Below, in pieces: positions 22,029-34,286 of a stretch of 64,000 bases of DNA. Position 1 is the stretch's first letter; each line of letters starts with the position of its first letter. The DNA is taken from assembly GCF_026210795.1 (NCBI RefSeq), contig NC_089429.1, positions 2,356,001-2,420,000 of the forward strand, given 5' to 3'. Under the pieces are notes generated by a model that was not told the origin of the DNA, ran no database searches, and saw only the letters and a list, made by a program, of their open reading frames with translations. The stretch is from Rhizophagus irregularis. Its lineage: Eukaryota; Glomeromycota; Glomeromycetes; Glomerales; Glomeraceae. A program made the translations under genes and the position numbers.

Positions 22029-22937
22029 TTAAAATCCTCCACCACTTTCAAGATACTCTATTTCTTCTTTGGTAGATTCTCTACCCAAATATTTATTTCT
22101 ATGAGGAAATCTGCCAAATTTTTCGATTACAACTTTATGCTGATCAGCAAAATTAGCAAAGATCTTTGATATTTCTAAATAAACCTATAAAAAAAAGAAA
22201 TTATTAATTTGCCATTTAAAAATAAATAATACTTAATATTCTAATTAATTACCTTGGGAGAATTTTCAACATTCCATTGATGCTTTCGTACACTAATTTC
22301 TTGATCTTCCAAATTTTCAGAATGTTCAAATGGCTGTAACAATAAATTGCGAAAATATTTAAATATTTCAATTTTAAGAAAAATATATATATATAATCGT
22401 TACCAAATAAATGAATTCTCTTTGGATAGGGTTCAGATCTTCATCCCATTTACGATCTACACAATATTTAGCAACATCCAATGCTATTGGATCAAAATCG
22501 GCGAATGGCCTTTTAGTTTTACGAAATATATTACGAGGAATTTGATCGAGTAAGATTGCTAATCCCAGAGTTCCCTTTAATATAAAGTCAATTTAATATT
22601 GTATTAATGCAATTGTACAATTAAAATGTAAATACCTCTGGGGTTTGTTTCATTTCATCAACATAACTTTTTTTCTCAAAAATTTCTTCTATTTCTTTAC
22701 CGAAACTATTCTTACATTCATTATCAATTAATTCACCACCTTCGAACCAAAATTGCATTAATGAAGGTGGAAGTGGTTCTCCATAAACGAATCCTAATAG
22801 TTATATTAAAGAAAAAAAAACCCTACTTCAACCAAAAACAATTCTTCAATCACATTTAAAGTTTTATCTTTAAAATACAAACCTTTAAACCAAAACGAAA
22901 GAATTCTCTTTTGTAATTGAGCCGCTGCGGATGACAT
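22029..22937 (-). CDS. DUF924 family protein
   Basis: Five exons (22937-22883, 22793-22636, 22574-22404, 22333-22253, 22184-22029) give 206 residues with consistent phases. The first donor is GTTTGT, the others GTAA or GTAT. DUF924 is an all-helical, TPR-like family found in proteobacteria, plants and fungi; its biochemical role is unknown. Signature pieces seen: ILSFWF at the N-terminus, ALA-like LAILLDQIPRNIFR (about 92-105), the ADFDPIALDVAKYCVDRKWD segment, FIYLPFEHSENLEDQ (about 123-137) and the highly conserved GRFPHRNKYLGREST (179-193) near the C-terminus. The family is usually 180-220 residues, so the gene is complete. The downstream gap to mS23 is only about 190 bp (tail to tail). 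Confidence 0.9.
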
Positions 22938-24047
22938 TTCTAAAGAGAATTTCCTGTGTAAAATAAGGTAGATCATTACATTTAATATCATTTTTACAAT
23001 GAATGCGATTGGTTAATGAGTGAAAAAGTCGTGTAACCAAATATTTCCCGAGTTAAAAGGCTAATTAAACTTTTTTGTGAAAAATTGAAATTCTGTATTC
23101 AATTACAAAGCATATGATGGGAGAACAAATCATCATGCGAAAAAAATTAAAATATTACTTCGCAAAATTCTGGACATTATTCCAATTGGTAGTTTCTTAA
23201 GAGAATGACACAAAAAAGGAATACACTTCTAATGAATTTAATGAATGAACCGCAGGCACTTTATTTGATTGGATGAAATAAATGCACAAAATGTTTGTTC
23301 AATTTCCATTTCAACACTTCTACTCGGAAAAATATGCAAACTTAAAAGCCACTTATTCCACGATTCATTATTCTTTTAATTTAAGCTCAAGTCGTTTGCA
23401 TGTGGATTTTATGTAGATTAGACAAGAAATAACGTGAATGCCGCATTTGGAACTGAATTGCGAAAATCATTATTAAACTTTTCGCTTTCATTTATACTTA
23501 TATGTATACTTATTTTAAAACGTTCATTGAAAACTCCTCCAAAGAGAATTAATATTTTTTATAATTTTCTGATTTCTAAAGTATTGAATAAAATATAAAT
23601 TCATCTTCAATAAATAATAAAATTTTTTTTTTATTCGTTCTGATGGCAACATATTGCATAATTCCCTTGTATTACGTCAGATAAACCAACCATTGTCTCT
23701 AATAATGTTAATTCGTGTTCCGAATATTAAGATCTATCACCGGTGTTTCTGTAACTATTTATAGATGAACCAGTGTGATAATTTTAAACATGCGAATTTC
23801 CAAATTTAGCTCATTCAGAAAAAAATTATAAATAAAATACGGAAATTTATCGGATTTTGCCATCAGCCTTTCTTTTTTTCCTTCTCTGTGAGAAGACCCA
23901 CCCTCCTTTCTTCCCCCTCCTTTTTTTAACTTTATACATTCTTTTTATTTTCTATTTTGTTTTCATCTCATGGAATAAAATAACAATTGTTATTCATTAC
24001 ATATCTAAAGACTGCGTCTTTTAATTTAAACAATTGTATATATTAAA
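22938..24047. other. Divergent intergenic region
   Basis: 1.1 kb between the start codons of the DUF924 gene and the seven-helix gene. It includes a pyrimidine-rich block at about 23870-23930 (CTTTCTTTTTTTCCTTC, CCCTCCTTTCTTCCCCC) just upstream of the latter, a plausible promoter-proximal CT tract. No gene seen. Confidence 0.45.
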
Positions 24048-25660
24048 ATGTCTACATCAAATTTTTGCGAGTGAGTTTTCTTTGGCTTTTTTTTTATTAA
24101 TTACTTTTTTTCCTTATCAATCAATGTTAATTGTCTCTTATTAATTATTAAAGGTTCACTTACGGCATACATAACTGCGAAGGGTCAAAAGAGTATAGAA
24201 TTTTGTATATAATTTCGATAATTATTTGGTCTATCCCTTGTATATTTTCTTTTTCTTTAATTTATTGGAAATTAGTGTATCGAAAGAATTTAAAATTATT
24301 TAATGATAAATTATTCTCTCCCGTGGAAGGTTTTCTGATATGGTGCGGAATTAGTAATTTAAGTAAGAATTTTTTTAATTTTACATTTTTTTTCTTTTCA
24401 TGATGCTGATCATTTTATTAACTAATTAATATATAGTGCGTATAATATACTGTTTTGTAATACTTTTTAATTCCTTTTCTGGATATCCGATAATTCGCGA
24501 TTTAATCTATGCATTCAGCTGGTCACCAGGATTCATGGGAATTTATAGTTTTATAGCAGGAATGTTTCAATCTATATTACGGATGAAATTTGAACAATTT
24601 ACAACATCGCCTACACATCGAACATTTGATAATGTAATTCATGAAAATAATGATAATAGAAGTAGATCAACAACAGTATGGATTCCCAAAGGTTATCAAG
24701 TGACCATTACTTTTTGGACTTTAATTATTTTACTTTTGTCTTTAACTACAACATCTTCTATTATGATGGGATTAAATCGAAACATTGTACGAGAAAACAA
24801 TGCTTATATGAAACATAATAAAGCATTTTTATATGCCAATGGTTTTTTGCATGGAACTTTTTGGTTTAATTGTACTTTAGTTATCGTCATCTTAATATAT
24901 CATGGAAGAAATTTGGTAAGAATGGTTAAAGAAAGTTTCGCGCTAACAGGAATTCAAGATGCAAGGAATAGAAATGTCTCTGATAGAATAAAAAGAAGGT
25001 TGGAAAATGCAAAAGTCGCCTTTGAAGCGTACGTTACTAAGGTACACTTTATTTCAAATTATTATTATTTTAAACGATTCACCTTTTTGACACTTATACT
25101 TTTTTTCATTAATTTTAGATACGCATATTTAATTATAGTATCTTTATTTTGATGTTATGGTAACGGATCTTTATCATTTATCTATATATTTTGTTTTTTA
25201 AATCAAAATTCACTCAAATGGCTTTTTAATTTAGGTTCAGTGCTAGTTTAATTCCTATTGTCGTAACTTATGAAAAGTTGTTTAGCGCTCTTTGGATTGG
25301 CTTGTTATTTACCGCAATTTCAAATTTTCTAACCCCAATATGTCTTATCGCGGTCTTAATCGGAATTTTAAAAGCGTAAGTAGAAGTAATTATTTTACCT
25401 TGTCGCGTCATCTAAAACGGATTTATTTTATTAATTCATAAATATAATTTAATTTTAACTTTAATAGAGAATTGAATCCAGATCGGGAAGCAGGTTTGTG
25501 TTTATTTATTAAAAAAATATTTTATAATCATCTATATTATTTTTTATTAATTGTTTGTTTATTTTAATTTTCTATATATACAAAAGCCACCGCAGAAGCT
25601 GTTATTGAACTCAATGAGATGAATTCATATTTTTCGGATGTTGATTCTTCTGAAGTATAA
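24048..25660 (+). CDS. Orphan seven-helix membrane protein (GPCR-like)
   Basis: Seven exons (24048-24070, 24154-24362, 24437-25041, 25119-25159, 25235-25375, 25468-25493, 25587-25660) join in frame to 372 residues; the first exon is only 23 bp. Seven hydrophobic helices are visible: about 25-50 (IISIIIWSIPCIFSFSLIYW), 68-90, 97-122, 158-185, 205-235, 280-306 and 310-340. A charged loop with SRSTTVWIPKGYQ precedes helix 4, a long basic loop rich in Arg (NRNVSDRIKRRLENAK) separates helices 5 and 6, and a short acidic tail (EMNSYFSDVDSSEV) ends the protein. The layout (short N-terminus, basic third intracellular loop) resembles fungal cAMP-receptor/Git3-like GPCRs, but no family motif is clear. 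A signalling receptor is an inference from topology. Confidence 0.8.
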
Positions 25661-26279
25661 AAAAAATAAAAAAAAATAAAAACAAAAAAAGATAAAAAAA
25701 AAATTACAGATAACAAAGAATTAAAGATGAATAAAGATTAAATTATAATAATAGTAACTTATAAATATAATTAGTAAATAATAACAATAACAATAATAGA
25801 AATAATAATAATAGTAAAATTAATAGTAATAATGTAATAATAATAATTGAAAATTTTTTTGAAATTTATTATTAATCACATCATGGGATGTGTTTGATGA
25901 AATTTCGATAAATAATCATATATATAAAAGGGGGTAAAATATTTTTATTAATTCTGATTATTATAATTAGTATTCAAAAAAAAAAATAGAATACTATTGT
26001 AAGTAATCAGATGATAAAGTTTTATTTCTCTTTTAACAAAGAATGTATAAAAGTATATAGATTATAGATATAGATTTTTTAATAAAGGAAGAAGGGATTG
26101 CACAATTTTTTTTACACGCTTGTCACACATCAATCATGTGATCTAATGTAGAATTATACTAATTTATATAATACATATATATTCTTCTCGCGCCTTTTTT
26201 TTTTTAGATATTTACCTATACTATTTAGTAACAAATACAACATAAAATGATAAATTATATTATAATACTTATGAACAAC
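25661..26279. other. Convergent intergenic region with AAT microsatellites
   Basis: Starts with A-rich 3' DNA of the seven-helix gene, then AATAATAAT-type simple repeats (about 25745-25850). No gene seen. Confidence 0.5.
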
Positions 26280-27360
26280 TTATTCGGTTGGTTTATCATT
26301 TTTAGGTTCAGGTTCATCAACTTTAGGTTTATCACCTTCAGATTTTTCTTCAAGTTCAGGAATAACACTTTTACCACCATAAATAGTAGGTAAATTTTCC
26401 TCAGGAATTAAATTTAACATAGAATCTTTGACGCCACCAGCGGAAGTTACGATAAATTTCTTTTTTGTTTGTTCAGACAAGAACATTGAAACAAATTTAA
26501 ACATCATATCTCCCCACCAAGGTACATTAACAAAAAATTTCGCCGCCTATAAAATATATAAGTAACGTTAAAAAGAAAAAAGAGAAGAGAAAAAAAAACC
26601 ATAATAATAATAATGATGAATAAATAAATGAATTTACCAAAAATTCAGGATAATTTTCTTGTAAAACTTGAGTAACATTTTTACTTGCATTTTTAACAGT
26701 ACTATCATAATTTGCATAAGCGACTAAATTATAATCATGTACTTGAATCATTTGATCAACATTAACAAAATCCAATAATTGAATTCCTTTTTCCATTAAT
26801 TGTACGCGCCATCTAATGAATCGTTCCAATTCTCCAAAAACTTGATTATTATCAAGACCTCCATAAAGGTTATAAGTAACTGGACGATTTTCTTTATCAT
26901 GTTTATGAAAGAATCCTACTTTTCCAAATATTGAGGCAGGAAAAGTTTCGGAAAGTATTTCACCAGTTTTAAATTCAATCCTCCATTTAATTGATTTTAT
27001 CAACATTTCTTTTGCTTGATCTATTTCAAAATTTCTAATAAAATAATATTAAAAAAAAAAATATTTGTAGTGAAAATTAGAACAGCTTTTTTTAACTTGT
27101 ATATATATAATTATAATTTACCTGGCTTTTAAAAATTTAATAAGAATAACTTCTAATCTTCTATCATTGGAATCTTTATTCAATTCAACACCCCATAGAG
27201 TATAATTTTGTACATCAGCTCCTTTTAAAATATCGGGAAGATGAGTTTTAAGTTCTTCCACCTTTTTCTTCTCTTCTTCAGTAAATTTATCAAAAAGTGG
27301 ATTACTAGTAGTAGTACTAGTAGTAGTAGTAGTAGTAGTTGAAGTTTGTGCTTCGGCCAT
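26280..27360 (-). CDS. SFH5: Sec14-like CRAL-TRIO protein, SFH5 type
   Basis: Three exons (27360-27122, 27034-26638, 26546-26280) give 300 residues. A Thr-rich N-terminus (MAEAQTSTTTTTTTS...) precedes a CRAL-TRIO-N region (about 25-100) with TLWGVELN and LIKFLKARNFEIDQAKEML, then the CRAL-TRIO lipid-binding domain (about 105-260). IQVHDYNLV places His179 and Tyr181 where yeast Sfh5 has the His/Tyr pair reported, to my recollection, to coordinate haem. LQENYPEFLAAKFFVNVPWWG and LPTIYGGK are standard Sec14-fold landmarks. The acidic Pro/Glu/Lys tail (KSEGDKPKVDEPEPKNDKP) is disordered. Sfh5 proteins act at the ER and plasma membrane in phosphoinositide or haem handling. The assignment to SFH5 within the Sec14 family is good but not certain. 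Confidence 0.88.
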
Positions 27361-29595
27361 AATTTATATTTTAGATGATTTAATTTTTCTGTATAAATAA
27401 TATAAAAATTAATAAATATAATTAAATCATTCACAATTTTACGATTATCTATCAATTTACCTTTTTTTTAAAAAATAAAATAAAATGGACTTTTTTTTAA
27501 AAAGATGGATAAGCAGTTTAAATAAACATCTGTAATTACTAATTGGTATTACACTAAAAGCTAGTTTATTACTATTGTGGGATAGATACAAAAGGGATCA
27601 GGAGATCAAAAAATCTTTCATGCATAAAAATGCATGCTACAACAAATTACTTTTACAATTATCGCTTTATATATTTGATACCTTTTCTAAATTACGGAAA
27701 GCTCTTTTACATATAATAAAGATCCTTTTTAATAATCTGATATAAGTTTATGAAAAAAGCAAAATTATTAATTTTAGTATTATTCTGGACTAGTTCATTT
27801 AAAACAAATAATTTTTTAACCAATAATTAAAAGGTATTTATTATAAATGTAACGAGATCATTAGAACAAATCCATTTTTTTTTCGATTTCTTTGATATAT
27901 CATATTTTACTACATTGTTAACCTGTATAATCATGCGAATAATTATTATATTTCTTAAAAAAATTTTTTTTAACTGCGTCTTATATATCCACTTTTTACA
28001 TTGTTAGATGATTGTGAAGATTATATATAATAGAATAAATAAATTTTAGAACATAAAAAAAAATTATTATCTTTATTTTTTTGTTTAGTTTCCTCTAATG
28101 TTTTTTTGGTAAAATCTTTCATATATTTATATTAAGTAATGATTTGATGATGAAAAAATTATTTTTTCAGGACCTGAATTGTATATAATTAAATTTAATT
28201 ATTTTTTTTTTAAAAAAAAAAAACTGTTATTTTGAATAAATTTGCAAACTTTTTTTAGATGTAAAAAATTGTAATATTAATATATAAATAAATTGGGTAT
28301 TTCATTAAAAAGTGATTATTTTAAATTGGATCTTTTAATTTTCAGGACAAATTGAATTTTTTTTTAAATCTTTTAAAGATTCTTTAATTTTTTATACATT
28401 TTATCAATTAATATTGAATCTTTTAAATTAATTTTAGATGATTTAATTAATTTTAAATTTAATTATTATTTTAAATTAATTTTATTAACTATTAGTAAAG
28501 ATTGTTTAATTTTAATTTAGCTTTTAAGAAAGCTGATCACATGTTTGGTAAGTATACAGATCACGTGATATGTAAAATCAAATTTTATTACCTCATTTTT
28601 CGCACATAAATTGTGACATAATGGAGTAACTTTTGTACCACATTGCAATCAACGTGTCCTATTAAAGGGAGGTAGCGTAAATAATACGATTTTTCAATTA
28701 ATAAAATAATAATAATGCACAAAAAAAATTTTTAAACTTTTGGAAATTGAAAAGTTGATCAAATTAATAATAATAATAATTCTATTATTGACACGTATAT
28801 TTTTATTGAATGAAAATAATATTTACATTTAAACAAAAAATATATAAATATTTACATCTAAAAATAGGTAATATTAAATGAATAATTGTAAAATTTCTCA
28901 TAACGCGTATTCTAAACGAACCATTCCTCACTACGGATCCTTCTAACATCTCTATAATTAGAACTCATCTCATTCTAAATATCTTGTTGAAAATCTACTC
29001 GATGTGTTGCTTTAAGAACTAAGGAAATCTTTTATTTTGATTTTGAAAACGAGAAATTTGTAAAATTACTTAAGAATTTTTCCTATAACTGACTGATAAA
29101 TTCATGTTGATCAATTATGTTCCATATCGAAATTCATTCAATACTTCGATATAGTAGGAAGATATTAATGTTTCAAGGACGCGTGATTGATAACTTCTGG
29201 TATACATTATTGTAATAAAGTGTTTCCTCCCTTATAAATAAGCTCACTTTCGGTAAATAGAAAGATGACCGCGAATTTTCAGATTTTTTGCAGATCGATG
29301 ATCAAGTTTCATATCTTGATCAATAGATGTGGTTATTTCTTAAAGTAATTTTGTTCGTTAAAATGAAATTCCATTCTTATAAAAAAATCATGGATTCATC
29401 CTAAACTTCGATCGCTTTAATCGAATAATTTTTTGAAAATAAAAATTTATAAAATTAGAAACGACACAGGAAATATAATATAAAAATTATGATTATATGC
29501 ACTTACTTTATTTAAAAGACATCATCCCCTAAACAAGTTGAGCATCCAACAATTACAACAATATTGACTCACCGATTTGAATATAATATTAAAAG
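27361..29595. other. AT-rich intergenic region
   Basis: 2.2 kb without a convincing gene. Simple A/T runs dominate 27950-28520. At 28900-29030 the minus strand has a short open stretch (QNEMSS-like, RDVRRIRSEEW), possibly 3' untranslated or exon sequence of the RNase III gene, but no splice path was supported. Confidence 0.45.
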
Positions 29596-31150
29596 TTATT
29601 TTAATTTCGGTATTCTTGTCAAGAATGTCATATGAAAATAATTTGATATAACTTTCATGATTTTGTGCGGATTACGCCCAGTTTGTATATTTGAAAGTAC
29701 CAATTCAAATAATGGGCTCATTAACTGTTCTAAATATCTCGTCGTTGCTTCTTCTCCATCAGACAAGTAATATGCTCCAATGTAAGCTTCAAAGGCATCA
29801 GCTATTTTCTTATTGATAACATGACCTTGCATATGATTTTTTTTATCAAGACCAAGTGTCAAAGAATAAGCAGCGAGCAATTTGTTTGAAACCAAAAAAG
29901 TGGTTACAACTTTAATATCTGAGGGAGTGTAAAATCGGAGATATTTAGCAGTCGCGAATCTCAAAACACAAAACATGAGGACCTTATCACCAAGATATTC
30001 AAGCCTTTCCCATTCACTTCTATAATGTAAAAATCCCGTTGCCCAAGCACGTAAAACATGATTGGTAATATAAGGAAATGGGAGAAGATCCTTTCTCCAT
30101 ACTGAAGGATCATCAACTGTTTAATTAAAATAATAATAATAATAATTTAAAACAATTAATAAATTTCGTTAAAATAAAAAAAAAAATGAATGGAAGCTTA
30201 CAAATTTCATCATCTTCAGCAATTTTTCTTCGAGAAGATTTCTGTTCTACTTCACCTATTTTTGTTGGTTTAATTTTACGTCGCCTTTTTCTAGATATGC
30301 TTCCATCATCAGGCACAATCGGAATAAAAATCTCATCATCAGTGTCTTCAGTAGTTTCTCCTTTGGCCTTTCTTGCCTTCTCAAATTCATCTTTTCCTAT
30401 TTCAATACAATCAATATCATCTAAAGACATCATTTTCTTTAATTCTTGAATCTCTTCTTCATCGGAATCAATCTCAATAATGGTTGCATCATCGTCTTCA
30501 TCGTCACTGTCCAACACAATAATAGGTAATTCCCAATTGTCACCAATTTTAATTCCACTCGAAGGATTTTCAATTCGTGACACTTCAGATAATTGAGTGG
30601 ATTTTCCCTTTTCATTAATAGAAGAACCGGTTAAATTATTATCTTGATGAAAATTTATTGGTAACTCATTTTTAATCAAAGTAACCTGGGGATTCGCAGA
30701 AATACCGTTAACGGTTGAAGACTCATCTCTCAACATATTTAATGGAACGTTATTAATACTACTCACTGATATTTCTTTACTTGATGCGTTATTCAAAGAA
30801 ACATTCAGTGGTGTCTCTAAATTATGAGACGTATTAATAATGTCCATATTATTATTATTTTGAAGAGTCTTCGGTATTTCTTTATTGGAAGAATCTTTGA
30901 AAATTTCAGACAAAGTTTCGATTGTATTATGAAATTCAGTCATCAAACCTTTCTCCGAATTCATCATTTTGTTGATATCATCCGAAGACATTCCATATAA
31001 AGTTCCCAACATTGTTGTGAAAGTACGAGTTAAATGAGACAAATTCTCTTTACAAACATTAGAATTAGAATTAGACTTTTGAGCATTAGATTCTGTTCCT
31101 GCGTCATCATCAATTATTATTATTTGTTCTGGTTTTCGAACGGTTGACAT
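29596..31150 (-). CDS. RNase III domain protein with acidic SIM-like N-terminus
   Basis: Two exons (31150-30202, 30116-29596) give 489 residues. The C-terminal third is an RNase III domain: EWERLEYLGDKVL supplies Glu353, Glu356 and Asp360, and ADAFEAYIGAYYL supplies Asp423 and Glu426, matching all catalytic acidic residues of bacterial RNase III, so it should cleave double-stranded RNA if dimeric. The first 316 residues are disordered and hold four hydrophobic patches followed by acids (IIIIDDD 10-16, PIIVLDSDDEDDD 209-221, TIIEIDSDEEE 223-233, IFIPIVPDD 274-282), the pattern of SUMO-interacting motifs, then RKRRRKIKPTK (287-297), a likely nuclear signal. No double-stranded-RNA-binding domain follows; the protein ends 60 residues after the catalytic motif. 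Class I-like architecture, so not Dicer. Confidence 0.85.
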
Positions 31151-31751
31151 GGTAATTTTTGCTAATATTTCTATAGAGAATATTAAATAATTAAAATAAA
31201 TTATTATTGAAGTATTATTATTTATTATTATTTCTATTTTTTTTTAAAAAAAAAGAAACTCACTTAGTTATACGATCTTACGACGACTTCTTTTAAAAAA
31301 AGAAAAAATAATAAAAATAATAATAATAATAATAACAACGACAATAATAATAATAAATTTAATAAATTTAATAAGATCAAATAAAATATAAAGGAAAAAA
31401 AAATACCAAAATTTTTTTTAAAAAAATTTTTTTCCTCACTTAATATATAATATTTGGCTTTTTTTTTAAAAAGAATATTTTTTAAAAAAAATATGTATTA
31501 TGTTTATATACACACATATATACATATACCATATACAATATTATATATATGAAAAAATGAAAAAAAAAATTTTTTTCTTATAGCTACGAGAAATATAAAT
31601 GAAAAAAAAAATCAAAAGGAATATCTTTAAATAAACCTTCGGAAACTCACAGTCTTTTGAAACGCGAAAACAAAAAGTAAAGTACGAAATAATATATCTA
31701 ACTATTTCTCATGCGGAAAAAGTAAACCCTTTTATCACAATTGATTATGTG
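31151..31751. other. Low-complexity intergenic DNA
   Basis: AAT microsatellites (31310-31370) and A/T homopolymers; includes the upstream region of the RNase III gene. No gene seen. Confidence 0.5.
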
Positions 31752-32623
31752 TCACATATGACGTAAAAATATTCCTTTATTGTTCATTATAAGAAAAATA
31801 TTTCCTAAATAAGACAGACATATTTCATTTTCAATAAAAATATATTTTTGATCATGAATGACACCAACTGTGCCAACTGCGCCAACTGCGCCATCGCCTA
31901 AAGCCTCAAAATCACCAGGTAGATACGTATTTGTAAAATGGTCGTTACACTTTCTATTATATTCACCATTAACGTTAATTTGAAGAAATATTTTTTTATA
32001 AATTTTTGAGGGTAAAGGTGGATTTTTTAACTCGTCTTCAAGGACATCATGATGTCTCGAGTTACTACATTTATGAACATAATCACTAAGAATTTTATTT
32101 TTACCGTTAACTATCGAACAAAATCCAAAAAAGAATTTAATATATCTTTCATTCAATGAAGACCTTGTTTTTTCAGAAAATCTTTTGAAAAGAGGTTCAT
32201 GTATAAAATTTTGATAATTATTTAAGATTAGTTTTGATGATTCTTTATAAAGACTTTTAAAATTATAAGTATCAGCCAACAAAAATGGTAACATAGGATT
32301 CCTACGATAATTATCTTCAAGAAATTTTTTGCAAGCTATGATCAATGATTCTATCACAAATTTATCCGAGATTCTCAATAATCTTTCAACGTTATTCTAA
32401 GTATTTGGTGCGTATATATGAGGATAAATAAATGAAAGTAAATCGTTAAAGTCTCGAGCATTTTCTTGTTCTATTACAAATATTGGAATTTCTTCTTCGC
32501 AGGCATGATCGATCATATCTTTAAATACGGCGGACGCAAACTTAATATTGTTTTATGTACCTTAAATGAGACATTCTCTACGATTATTAAAATATCTCCA
32601 TCAAGATATGTGTGTGTTGACAT
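31752..32623 (-). pseudogene. BTB/POZ domain gene, disabled
   Basis: From ATG 32623 the minus strand reads MSTHTYLDGDILIIVENVSF and KVHKTILSL, the first part of a BTB fold. A one-base frame change near 32538 leads into SAVFKDMIDHACEEEIPIFV and a continuing BTB/BACK-like sequence. A TAG at 32397-32399 replaces a Trp (PHIYAPN-stop-NNVERLL; the intact paralogue has MPTWENIDSLL). The remaining 208 codons are open, with the helical region and a C-terminal domain like that of the intact gene at 39930-40778. BTB proteins dimerise and often bring substrates to Cullin-3 ligases. With one frameshift and one nonsense change this is a young pseudogene. Confidence 0.8.
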
Positions 32624-32941
32624 TTCTATCTTTCAAAGTTCAAAAGGTAATCAGTCCATCAAGTTTGATCTGAATCCTTTAAATCGTAAATAGGTGAAAA
32701 GTAACATTAGATAATATCATCTTATGGGTTAGAGCATGAGATATTTAACTTTTTTACATTCATGAAAAATAAAGTTCACTTTGAATTTTTATGCTTTATT
32801 GATAGAATATACTCTCATTCCTGTAATTACACTTTTTTCTCTACAAATTTGATATTCCCTAATTATAATGTTTTATATAAAAAAAGTATAGCTCATAAAT
32901 TGAAAATATTGAAAATTGCATACATTATTTTTTTCTAAGTT
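32624..32941. other. Intergenic region
   Basis: 318 bp between the start of the BTB pseudogene and the end of the deaminase gene. AT-rich, no gene seen. Confidence 0.5.
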
Positions 32942-34270
32942 TTATTGACTTACATACATTGTCAAATTTTTCATAAATCCCATATTATATATATTACCAC
33001 CTACATCATGTGGATCTGGACTATTTCCACCACTGTTAGAATCCGCCGGCAAACTCCTGGTATAGTGTTCTATTTTTTTCTCTATGATTCGATCAAGATT
33101 TTCTAGTATATATATTAGGGATTTGTTCTTGAAGTCGCTATTCTTTACATGCGGAAGTATCCATCCATCATATAATTTCTGGTGTTTCCCAGAGATGACG
33201 ATATTATATCCTTGTTTTATTGCAAAATTAATATAAAGTTCGCACAAGTAACAGCATCTCTTAGACACTGCTATAAACACCCTACTTGTAATTTTATTGT
33301 TGATAATTAAGGAGGCCAAAATGTTCATCTCCGCATGTAAGTATATACATTTTTCAACGTCATCATCAAGTTGTGGTTGTTTTGTGGCATTGTCGGTATA
33401 TACTTTACGGATTCTTCCCATTACTTCAGGTTTTTTCAAACACCTATCCATGAAACGTTCATATTTGTCTTCGACTTCTTCATCTTCATCAATAAACCTT
33501 TTGATAATATTTTTCCATGAATATATGGGCTGATTATCTATAATAACAGGCTTTCCTTTTTTCACTTTAATGTTAGAGAATAGTGGTTTATATTGTGGCT
33601 TCTTTGCACAATCTATGATACCTTTAATAGATGCAAAATACGATCCCACTTTCTTAATATGTCCTAAAAATTTTGGGGAGATATTAGAATTATCTTTAAC
33701 TAGCTTATAATACTCGTAACAAACTAGGGATAAGCTGATATAATTTCCCTCATCACCAATCTCTGCTGAAATATAATCTCTTAAAGATTTAACGTGTTCA
33801 TTATCATTATTATTCATATCATTATTAAGTTTATTCCATCTAGACTCAAATTTAGTACAGCAGCATGACATCACAGCTATGAAAAAAGTCTTTTCAGTAT
33901 CTGTTAAATTCACAGGAGCATTTTTTTATATAACTTTCAGATATTTTGTAATATCTTCAATATACTTCTCATCTTCGCTGAGCCAATTAAAGTTCTTAAA
34001 AAGGTAAATTTCACTGCTATCTTTTAAAATTCTCAACCACACTGCAACTACTTCTTTGTCCCTTGCAAGTATTGTTGCTAAATAACAGGAAAATCTATCA
34101 TGAATATTCAAGTCAGCAACTTTTTCATTTGCTTTATCTACAACAAAGTTGATACAATGGGCAACACATTCTTTACCATACAACTCCTTCTCATGATCTT
34201 TTTCTTCTTCATACTTTTTCTCACACTCTTTCTTATACTTATTTAGCTCATTTAATTTTTTTGGAGACAT
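32942..34270 (-). pseudogene. OTT_1508-type deaminase gene, interrupted
   Basis: The coding region runs on the minus strand from about ATG 34270 (MSPKKLNELNKYKKE). The N-terminal part is helical and charged; it contains CVAHCINFVVDKANEK and YLATILARDKEVVAVWLR. The C-terminal part carries the zinc-deaminase signature: HAEMNILASLI (His and catalytic Glu) followed 26 residues later by KRCCYLCELYINF (paired Cys), the pattern of the OTT_1508 family of the cytidine-deaminase superfamily, then KHQKLYDGW. This family is multiplied in several fungi; its substrate is unknown. The frame appears interrupted about once, although the deaminase half itself is intact over more than 300 codons. A MITE lies directly upstream. 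The substrate could be a nucleoside, a nucleic acid or something else. Confidence 0.75.
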
Positions 34271-34286
34271 TTGAACTGAAGATATT

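Noticed and set aside
24203-24403. Separate small membrane protein
   Set aside because: It is exon 2 of the seven-helix gene read into its intron.
30186-30449. Plus-strand Ser-rich 87-codon frame
   Set aside because: Antisense shadow of the acidic part of the RNase III gene.
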